Origin: CAZZDK01 sp964652235
GTDB lineage: Bacteria > Pseudomonadota > Alphaproteobacteria > UBA9219
DNA length: 28,085 bases
NCBI GenBank assembly: GCA_964652235.1
Contig: CAZZDK010000025.1
Location: 1-28,085 of the forward strand
Direction of reading: 5' to 3'
A program made the translations under genes and the position numbers. Under the pieces are notes generated by a model. The model saw only the letters and a program-made list of their open reading frames with translations. It was not told the origin of the DNA and searched no databases. This document shows positions 22,067 through 28,085 of this stretch, in pieces. Within the stretch, counting starts at the first letter, position 1. Each line of letters opens with the position of its first letter.

Positions 22067-24085
22067 ATGACGGTCGATCTTTCGCTGACGCTTTATGAAG
22101 TTCCCGAAACGGAAGACGGGGTCGTTCGCATGGACCCGGCGGATATGCACGCGCTCGGCGCCTCGCCCGGCGATGTGGTGGCTATGGAGGGTTCTCGCAA
22201 GGCGCATGTTCGTGTGCAATCCGCCTTTATGGAGGACCGTAATCAGCGTCTTGCGCGGGTCAGCCCGCTGACGGCGAAGAATCTCGGCCTTCTTTCGGGC
22301 AATATGGTGCGCCTTTTGGCCGGGCGGGTGAAGTTGCCCCTGGCCGAGCTCGTCGTCATCGAGGCGGAGGACGATCTTGACCGTCTGCACGTTCAAGCCC
22401 GGGAAAGGCAACTAGGCCGTTTCTGGCGCGACCGTTGCCTGGCGGCGGAAGATCTCTTGCGCGTGCCGACGCTCGACCGGCATCCCCTTGTCGTCAAAGT
22501 CGTATCGACCCAGCCTGCGGGAGCCGTCAGGGTCGGCCCCGGTACGGTCTTTGCCATCGCTGCGCGGAAAAACGAAAGCGCCTTGCCGAAAATCGGCGGC
22601 CTGCGCGACGTTTACAGGACGTGCGTCGCGCTCGTCGAAGGCCGCTTGAAAAAACGGACCGATTTCTCGGCCCGTTCGGTTCTTTTGTCCGGTCCGGCGG
22701 GGTGCGGCAAGTCTTCGCTCGTCCATCGGCTGGCCAAGGACTTAGGCGCCTTTCTGCGCGTGTTCGACGCGCACAGTCTGCTCGACCAGTGGCTCGCGCA
22801 CGACAGTTCCGAGCTGACCGTTTCCCTTTCCGATCTGGTCCGCAAGGGTCCGACCATCATTCTTTTCGACCATCTGGAGGCCTTGACGTTGCCGGAAGGC
22901 GCGTCCTCGGCGCTGGCGGTCGCGGCGCGTTCGGTGACGGCGCAGGTTTGCTCTCTTCTCGAAGAAGCCCCCATGCAGCCGGAGATTTTCGTCTTCGGCG
23001 TCAGTTCGGGGCCGCTCGACCTGCGCTTTGGAAGTCAAAGCCCGTTCGACCTGACGATCCCCGTGGATGCGCCGAACCGTTGGGGGCGGCACGAGGCGTT
23101 GCTTCTGGCCTCGGAGGGAATCTCCGTCGCCGACGACGTGGATTTCGCCGCTCTGGCCGCTATGACGGCGGGCGCGACGGGGCGCGACTTGCGCAATCTT
23201 GTCCGGACGGCGCATTTGATGGCAAGCGGGCCGAAAGTGGCCGAAAAGGATTTGTTCACGGCTTTTCGCTCCATGGCGCCTTCGGCGGCCAGCGAGGTGC
23301 GCTGCGACATTCCGACGACTTCGTGGGACGACGTGGCGGGTCTTGACGACGTGAAGCAGATGCTGTGCGACACCCTATCCTGGGCCTTGCAGCTTTACGA
23401 CACGTTCGCGGCGGCGGGCGTGCGTCCCCCCGGTTCGGTTTTGCTTTCGGGCGGGCGGGGGACGGGCAAGACTTCCCTCGTGCGGTCTTTGGCCGGGTTC
23501 ATGCCTGTCAACTTCGTGGAGATCGACTGTCCGCTTTTAGCCTCGCGGGACAGAGGCGCGGCGGCGGCCTTTTTGCAGGAGAGTTTCGCGCTCGCGCGGC
23601 GCAAGGCACCTTGCCTCGTTTTCTTCGACGAAATAGACGCTCTGTTCGAATCCGAAGACGGCGAGCCGGAAAAAGCGCCGCATCGCCATCCCATCGTCGC
23701 GCAGCTTATGGCGAACCTGGATTCCCTGCCGCTTTTGCCGGGCGTGGTCGTCATCGCCGCCACAAGCAGGCCCGACAGGCTGACGAGCGAGTTTTTAAGT
23801 CCGGGCCGTTTCGATTTCGCGCTTACGCTGCCTTTGCCGGACCTGGCGGCGCGGAAGAAAATCCTTCAGATTCACGCCCACAAACTGCCGCTCGCCTCGG
23901 ATATCGACTTTGACCATCTGGCCGAAAGCACGCACGGCATGGCGCCCGCCGAGATCGCGAACCTTTGCAACCGCGTGGGTATGATGGCCTTGCGCCAATC
24001 CCTGAGCAGCCCCGAAGGAGGCATCATCCCGCCCGTCGTGAACGCCGATCTGTTCGAGCAAGCGCTGCGGGGCAGGAAAAATTAA
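22067..24085 (+). CDS. CDC48/p97-like double AAA ATPase with degenerate motifs
   Basis: This 672-aa protein has the CDC48/VAT layout. An N-terminal double-psi-barrel-like domain (VDLSLTLYEV...VRMDPADMHALGASPGDVVAMEG) is followed by two AAA modules. D1: Walker A GPAGCGKS at 209-216; Walker B is LFDHLEAL, so the catalytic Glu is His269. D2: Walker A GGRGTGKT at 462-469 and an intact Walker B FFDEIDAL (D521, E522). In D2 the sensor-1 Asn is Ser567 (ATSRPD), only one arginine of the GRFDR pair remains (GRFDF, R581), and the pore loop that is normally WFGES-like reads SRDRGAA at 493-499. Such machines usually unfold protein substrates; here only D2 seems likely to hydrolyse ATP. I choose ATG 22067 from the domain start, although it lacks a ribosome binding site. 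The stop overlaps the convergent MNT gene. Confidence 0.85.
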   Translation: MTVDLSLTLYEVPETEDGVVRMDPADMHALGASPGDVVAMEGSRKAHVRVQSAFMEDRNQRLARVSPLTAKNLGLLSGNMVRLLAGRVKLPLAELVVIEAEDDLDRLHVQARERQLGRFWRDRCLAAEDLLRVPTLDRHPLVVKVVSTQPAGAVRVGPGTVFAIAARKNESALPKIGGLRDVYRTCVALVEGRLKKRTDFSARSVLLSGPAGCGKSSLVHRLAKDLGAFLRVFDAHSLLDQWLAHDSSELTVSLSDLVRKGPTIILFDHLEALTLPEGASSALAVAARSVTAQVCSLLEEAPMQPEIFVFGVSSGPLDLRFGSQSPFDLTIPVDAPNRWGRHEALLLASEGISVADDVDFAALAAMTAGATGRDLRNLVRTAHLMASGPKVAEKDLFTAFRSMAPSAASEVRCDIPTTSWDDVAGLDDVKQMLCDTLSWALQLYDTFAAAGVRPPGSVLLSGGRGTGKTSLVRSLAGFMPVNFVEIDCPLLASRDRGAAAAFLQESFALARRKAPCLVFFDEIDALFESEDGEPEKAPHRHPIVAQLMANLDSLPLLPGVVVIAATSRPDRLTSEFLSPGRFDFALTLPLPDLAARKKILQIHAHKLPLASDIDFDHLAESTHGMAPAEIANLCNRVGMMALRQSLSSPEGGIIPPVVNADLFEQALRGRKN

Positions 24086-24399
24086 ACCAAATCCCGTTTC
24101 TCGAACAAAGGCCGCATGACGGCGTCGATATGCGCCTTAAAGGGGGGGTAAGCGACGAGATCGTAGGCCACGACATCGACCTCGACGGGAAGGGGGCTTT
24201 CGGCGAACAGGGTCGAAAGACGGTCGATGTCCGCTTGGCCAAGCGTGCCGTAAAGGACCATGTCGATGTCGGAAGCGGGCTTGTATTTTCCCGTCGCCCG
24301 CGAGCCGAAAAGCCCGACGCGTTCGATTTGTCCGGCGTAGACCGAGAGAATCTTTCTGAGAATCTCGACTTGCTCGTCCGTGAGGCCGTGCTCAGCCAT
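24082..24399 (-). CDS. MNT-type nucleotidyltransferase, MntA-like antitoxin
   Basis: A 105-aa minimal nucleotidyltransferase. The catalytic GSX10DXD motif is exact (G32-S33...D44-I-D46 in FGSRATGKYKPASDIDM), and a third acidic residue is D75 in VEVDVVAYD. In the characterised MntA-HepT systems this protein AMPylates a tyrosine of its HEPN partner and so neutralises it. The start overlaps the end of the HEPN gene by 8 bp on the same strand. Its TAA overlaps the stop of the convergent AAA ATPase gene by 4 bases (TTAA), with no terminator visible. Confidence 0.9.
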   Translation of the reverse strand: MAEHGLTDEQVEILRKILSVYAGQIERVGLFGSRATGKYKPASDIDMVLYGTLGQADIDRLSTLFAESPLPVEVDVVAYDLVAYPPFKAHIDAVMRPLFEKRDLV

Positions 24400-24814
24400 T
24401 CTTTTCCTCTTTCAGAAGCCTCATCTCCAAGGCCTCCAAAGCGGGAAGATAATCCGCTTCGATCCTCTCGATGATTTTCTCAAAAGCGTCGATATCGTAA
24501 GTGTGCGACATCCTGTTCCGCGCGTCCAGGGCTTCCATCCAAGGCTCGCCGTCCTTAATGATTTTCGCGGCGAAGGCGGCGCGGATGACGGTGTGTGGCG
24601 TTACGGTCTCCAGGACGATTCCCTGATTTTCGAGATAATCCCTCAGCGTTTTCCAAGCCAGTTCCCAGGTGTATTCAAAGCGCTGAATGACGCCTTCCTC
24701 CTCAAGCCGGGAAAGGGCGCGTTCGTTCCCCGTCTCAACAGCTTCGCGCAGAAGCGCGACGGCGCGCTTGAAATTGTCGAAGCGATAGACCCAGCGGGGC
24801 GGTTCTTGAGGCAT
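24392..24814 (-). CDS. HEPN-domain protein, HI0074/HepT-like toxin
   Basis: A 140-aa all-helical protein of the 'nucleotidyltransferase substrate binding' HI0074 group. FDNFKRAVALLREAVE, GVIQRFEYTWELAWKTLRDYLE and TPHTVIRAAFAAKIIKDGEPWMEALDARNRMSHTYD are its typical blocks. The HEPN motif RX4HXY is exact: R99, H104, Y106. In HepT this motif is the RNase active site and the Tyr is the AMPylation target. The ATG at 24814 has a strong AGGAGAGG. It starts 8 bp after the priA stop and overlaps the MNT gene, so the pair seems cotranscribed with priA. Toxin activity is inferred from family and gene pairing. Confidence 0.9.
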   Translation of the reverse strand: MPQEPPRWVYRFDNFKRAVALLREAVETGNERALSRLEEEGVIQRFEYTWELAWKTLRDYLENQGIVLETVTPHTVIRAAFAAKIIKDGEPWMEALDARNRMSHTYDIDAFEKIIERIEADYLPALEALEMRLLKEEKNG

Positions 24815-24822
24815 GGCCTCTC

Positions 24823-26799
24823 CTATAAAAAGCTGTACGGATCGATGTCCACCTGGACCTTGACCGCGCGGGGGATTTTAAGCGGCGCGAGCCAGGCGCG
24901 CAAGACGCCGGCCAAAGGCGCGTTCGTGGCCGATTGGACCATCAGGCGATAGCGCGTTTTGCCCCGTAAAACGGCGAAAGGCGCGGGCGCGGGGCCGAGG
25001 ATTCGCAAGGTTTTATCTTTGGGCGCGGCGGCGGCGAGCGTTTGCGCGGTCTTGACGACTTCGGCGGCGTTCGCGCCCGATACCGTCAGGCTCGCCAGCC
25101 GTCCGAAGGGCGGCAGGCGATAGGCCGCGCGCTCGGCCATTTCCGCCTTGATGAAAGCGTCGCGGTCGCCTTTGACGAGCGCCTGCATGACGGGATGGCC
25201 CGGCGCGGTCGTTTGCAAAAAGACACGGCCGGGATCGTCGGCGCGGCCGGAGCGGCCCGCCACCTGCTGCAAAAGCTGGAACGTCCTTTCCGCCGCGCGG
25301 GGATCGCCCCCCGCCAGGCCCAGATCGGCGTCGATGACTCCCACGACGGTCAGGCGCGGAAAGTGATAGCCCTTGGCCATGATCTGCGTGCCGATGAGAA
25401 TATCAAGTTCCTTGTCTTCCATCTGCCGGACAAGCGCGGCGGCGGCTTCCGGCCCCGTCAGCGTGTCGCTGGCCATGATCGCGGTTCGCGCCTTGGGCAG
25501 GCGCGCCGCGAGTTCTTCGGCTATGCGCTCCACGCCCGGGCCGCAGGCGGCGAGTTTGTCCTCCGCGCCGCAGGCGGGGCAGGCCTTAGGCAGGCGTAGG
25601 CTCGTGCCGCAATGATGGCAGTGCAGGCGGCCCGTGCGTTTATGTTCGATCAGCCAGCTTGTGCAGGACGGGCATTGCAGACGGTGGCCGCAGGCGCGGC
25701 AGAGCGTGAGCGGCGCATAGCCGCGCCGGTTCAGAAACAGCATGGCTTGCTTGCCGTTTTCCACGGCGCCTTGCAAGGCGGCGAAAAGCGGATCGCTGAT
25801 GAACGTCTGCGGCGACATTTTCTCTTGCCGCAGATCGACAAGCTCAAGAACGGGCATTTCCGCACCGCCGTAGCGGCTCGGCAAAACGACGCGCTTGTAT
25901 TTGCCGCGCTGGACGTTGTGCATCGTCTCCAGCGACGGCGTGGCCGAGGCGAGAATCACGGGAATGTTTTCCGCCTGTCCGCGCGCCACGGCCATATCGC
26001 GCCCGTGATAGACGACGCCTTCTTCCTGCTTGTAGGCGCCTTCATGTTCTTCATCGACGACGATAAGGCCTAAATTTGCATAAGGCAGAAAAAGAGCGGA
26101 CCGCGCGCCCAGGATGAACCTCGCGCGGCCCTGCGCGATGGCGTGCCATCTTAAGCGGCGCTGTTTTTCCGTGATGGCCGAATGCCACAAGGTCGGCTCC
26201 ACCCCGAAGCGGGCTGTCAGCCGGTCCGTCAGCGCCGCCGTCATCGCGATTTCCGGCAGGAGGAGGAGGACTTGTTTGTCCTGTCGGAAAGCCTGCGCCA
26301 TCGCTTCGGCATAGACCTCCGTCTTGCCCGATCCCGTCACGCCGTCGAGCAGCGTCACCGAAAAAACCTGCGCCCTTACGTCTTGCGCGAGCTGCTGCGC
26401 GGCTTTCTGCTGCGCGGGCGAAAGCGCTTTCTTTTGCGCGTCCGGATCGGGCAGGGGGAAGGCGAGGGAATCTTTGGGCTTCAGCGGCCTGTAGCGTCCG
26501 CCCATAACCATTTTGAGAATCGCGCCCGGCGGCGTGAGCGTGTAGGAAGAAACCCAGTCGATAAAGCCGCGCATGGCGGCGCTGAGCGGCGGCGAGTCCA
26601 AAGCGTTGTTGATGCGCTTAAGTTTTTCAGGCGGCACCGCGCCGCTGCCCGCACCCCAGACGACTCCGATCTCTTCGCTGCGAGCGAACGGGACGGCGAC
26701 GAAAGCGCCTTCCTCCGCGCCTTCGGCGACGAGGTAATCATATCCTTCGCCGACCGGGACGGGCAAAAGGACGCGAAGCGTGGCAGGAGAAAGGCTCAT
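24823..26799 (-). CDS. priA: Primosomal protein N', replication restart helicase PriA
   Basis: A 3'-5' superfamily 2 helicase that recognises stalled or repaired forks and reloads the replisome. The 658-aa protein is a little shorter than E. coli PriA (732) but appears complete: the 3'-end-binding domain (LRVLLPVPVGEGYDYLV), Walker A GVTGSGKT at 153-160, DEEH at 249-252, the SATPSLET motif, and the eight-cysteine double zinc site (CRACGHRLQCPSC...CHHCG...CPACG). Motifs V-VI follow in GTQIMAKGYHFPRLTVVGVIDAD and QQVAGRSGR, then a C-terminal domain ending DIDPYSFL. The ATG overlaps the LysE-family stop as ATGA. The HEPN gene follows after 8 bp. Confidence 0.97.
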   Translation of the reverse strand: MSLSPATLRVLLPVPVGEGYDYLVAEGAEEGAFVAVPFARSEEIGVVWGAGSGAVPPEKLKRINNALDSPPLSAAMRGFIDWVSSYTLTPPGAILKMVMGGRYRPLKPKDSLAFPLPDPDAQKKALSPAQQKAAQQLAQDVRAQVFSVTLLDGVTGSGKTEVYAEAMAQAFRQDKQVLLLLPEIAMTAALTDRLTARFGVEPTLWHSAITEKQRRLRWHAIAQGRARFILGARSALFLPYANLGLIVVDEEHEGAYKQEEGVVYHGRDMAVARGQAENIPVILASATPSLETMHNVQRGKYKRVVLPSRYGGAEMPVLELVDLRQEKMSPQTFISDPLFAALQGAVENGKQAMLFLNRRGYAPLTLCRACGHRLQCPSCTSWLIEHKRTGRLHCHHCGTSLRLPKACPACGAEDKLAACGPGVERIAEELAARLPKARTAIMASDTLTGPEAAAALVRQMEDKELDILIGTQIMAKGYHFPRLTVVGVIDADLGLAGGDPRAAERTFQLLQQVAGRSGRADDPGRVFLQTTAPGHPVMQALVKGDRDAFIKAEMAERAAYRLPPFGRLASLTVSGANAAEVVKTAQTLAAAAPKDKTLRILGPAPAPFAVLRGKTRYRLMVQSATNAPLAGVLRAWLAPLKIPRAVKVQVDIDPYSFL

Positions 26800-27440
26800 T
26801 TCGAAGAAAGCGCGACCTTGACGCTAAGCCCGATCAGAAGAACGCCGCAAGTCTTGTCGATCCATTTCGTGATCTTCAGGAAAGCGTTTCTCGTTTTGGG
26901 AACCGTCAGAACGCAGGCCACAAGGCTGAACCAGCCCGCGACGATAGCGGCGCAGGTCAGGCCGTAAAGGACGAGCCAAAAAGCGGGCGTGTCGGGCCGC
27001 ACGATCTGGCTGAAGACGGCCAGAAAGAAAAGGGAAGCTTTAGGATTGAGAAGATTCGTCAAGAACCCCATGCGAAGGGCCGCAAGGCCCGTCACTTGCG
27101 GCCTGTCGTCCTTCCGCGCGAAAGTCCCGTCCATCTGCGCCGCGTTTGCGCCGCGCGAGCGCAGGGCCTGAACGCCGAGGTAAAACAGATAGGCCGCGCC
27201 CGCATATTTGATGAGAGTGAAAAGAAAAACCGATTGGGCGATGAGCGCTGCAAAGCCGAGAACGGTATAAGTCGTATGGACCAGAAGGCTCAGGCCGAAC
27301 CCGGCAGCCGTGTAAAGGCCGATGCGGCGGGAATAGATAAGGGCGTTTCTGACCGCCAGAACGAAATCCGGTCCCGGTGAGACCGCCGCCGTGAGGCAGA
27401 CGGCGGCCAAAGCGATCCATTGCATGAAATAGACGGACAC
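26796..27440 (-). CDS. LysE/RhtB-family amino-acid exporter
   Basis: A 214-aa inner-membrane protein with about six hydrophobic segments (near 6-28, 40-65, 70-92, 128-146, 152-180 and 190-210). The family signature SPGPDFVLAVRNAL is in the first segment, and the second conserved block is TNLLNPKASLFFLAVF. Members export amino acids or related metabolites; the substrate cannot be told from sequence. The start is GTG at 27440 with GGGGAGG upstream; an ATG five codons later is possible. Its stop overlaps the priA start, an unexpected partner for a transporter. Confidence 0.92.
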   Translation of the reverse strand: MSVYFMQWIALAAVCLTAAVSPGPDFVLAVRNALIYSRRIGLYTAAGFGLSLLVHTTYTVLGFAALIAQSVFLFTLIKYAGAAYLFYLGVQALRSRGANAAQMDGTFARKDDRPQVTGLAALRMGFLTNLLNPKASLFFLAVFSQIVRPDTPAFWLVLYGLTCAAIVAGWFSLVACVLTVPKTRNAFLKITKWIDKTCGVLLIGLSVKVALSSK

Positions 27441-27514
27441 GACGAAGGCCCTCCCCTTTGAAATAGAGCCCTGAACTATAGCAAAAAGGAGAGCGGGGAA
27501 GCGAACTTTTTTGT

Positions 27515-28085
27515 CTAATCCTGCTTAACCTTTGAAAGAAAGGCCTGGACCTCCCTACGCAGGGTCTGGGCCTGCGTCGAGAGCGCGTCCGACGTCTTAA
27601 AGACTTCCTCGGCGGCCCCGCGCGAGTTGGTCGCGGCCTGCGCGACGTCCGAGATGGTGCCGGAAACCTCGCTCGTTCCCGCAAGGGCCTGCTGGGCGCT
27701 TTGGGAAATTTCCTTCGTCGCTTCCGCCTGCTGCCGCACGGCCCCGGCGATCAGCGAGGTGGCCTCGTTGATCCTTTCGATCGTCTGGCCGATGGAACGG
27801 ATCGCCTGGACCGATTGCGCGGAGACGTTTTGCACGGTGGAAATCTTGCCGACGATCTCTTCCGTCGCCTTGGCCGTCTGTCCGGCCAGATTCTTGACCT
27901 CGCTCGCCACGACGGCAAAGCCCTTGCCCGCTTCGCCCGCGCGGGCGGCTTCGATGGTCGCGTTGAGCGCGAGCAGGTTCGTCTGTTCCGCGATGTCCTG
28001 GATCAGCTTCACCACGTCGCCGATCTGCGTGGCGGCTTCCGAAAGCGTCGAAACGGTTTCGTTCGTGCGGCGGACCTCCTCGACG
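27515..28085 (-). CDS. Methyl-accepting chemotaxis protein, signalling domain (partial)
   Basis: The coding frame is open to the window edge, so the sensor and membrane part are missing. About 190 residues of the cytoplasmic coiled coil are visible. The conserved hairpin tip EQTNLLALNATIEAARAGEAG contacts CheA and CheW and continues as KGFAVVASEVKNLAGQTAKATEEI. Heptad Ala/Ser/Gln-rich repeats follow, and the end is VQAFLSKVKQD with no visible CheR-tethering pentapeptide. The first in-frame GTG at 28015 is internal, not a start. The presence of this gene suggests a motile or signal-responsive cell. It ends 74 bp before the LysE-family gene. Confidence 0.95.
   Translation of the reverse strand, partial: VEEVRRTNETVSTLSEAATQIGDVVKLIQDIAEQTNLLALNATIEAARAGEAGKGFAVVASEVKNLAGQTAKATEEIVGKISTVQNVSAQSVQAIRSIGQTIERINEATSLIAGAVRQQAEATKEISQSAQQALAGTSEVSGTISDVAQAATNSRGAAEEVFKTSDALSTQAQTLRREVQAFLSKVKQD

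Overview
The window looks like chromosomal sequence from an uncultured or poorly characterised alphaproteobacterium. The GC content is high. The encoded proteins (RpoB/RpoC, RNase E with an acidic insert in the S1 domain, RecA, AccB/AccC) read as alphaproteobacterial, and the gene string M48 peptidase - DsbA-like - aroQ - accB fits that class. An exact GTTC-N7-GTTC LexA operator, the alphaproteobacterial form, lies upstream of recA. I cannot place the organism to order from sequence alone. Four runs of N, all inside rpoB and rpoC, look like scaffold gaps whose lengths are only estimates. One of them breaks the rpoB frame, so the real rpoB stop is at 2507-2509.

Layout. (1) 1-6742, plus strand: the 3' part of rpoB and complete rpoC, closed by a strong intrinsic terminator. 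(2) 6862-8109, minus strand: recA with its own terminator and LexA box, convergent with rpoC. The usual str-operon genes (rpsL, rpsG, fusA) do not follow rpoC. (3) 8160-19586, minus strand: a long collinear set that appears to start at a good sigma70-type promoter about 240 nt upstream of rne. In transcription order it is rne, M48 peptidase with TPRs, DsbA-like thiol oxidoreductase, aroQ, accB, an unrecognised 169-aa gene, accC, prmA, an aminopeptidase P and a small SAM methyltransferase. Gaps are short, and accC/prmA and prmA/pepP overlap by 4 bp. (4) 19617-21871, minus strand: a PfkB/ribokinase-family kinase coupled by an ATGA overlap to a MurC/Mpl-like Mur ligase. (5) 22067-24085, plus strand: a CDC48/p97-like double-AAA ATPase with several degenerate catalytic and pore positions. 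(6) 24082-27440, minus strand: LysE-family exporter, priA, a HEPN protein and an MNT nucleotidyltransferase, tightly packed; the last two form a HepT/MntA-type toxin-antitoxin pair. (7) 27515-28085, minus strand: the C-terminal signalling domain of a methyl-accepting chemotaxis protein cut by the window end.

Most of the window is housekeeping: transcription, RNA decay, fatty-acid and shikimate precursors, recombination and replication restart. The most unusual parts are the degenerate CDC48-like ATPase and its odd leader, the unrecognised gene between accB and accC, the coupled kinase/Mur-ligase pair, and the HEPN/MNT module attached to priA. I saw no RNA genes, insertion sequences, phage genes or CRISPR arrays.
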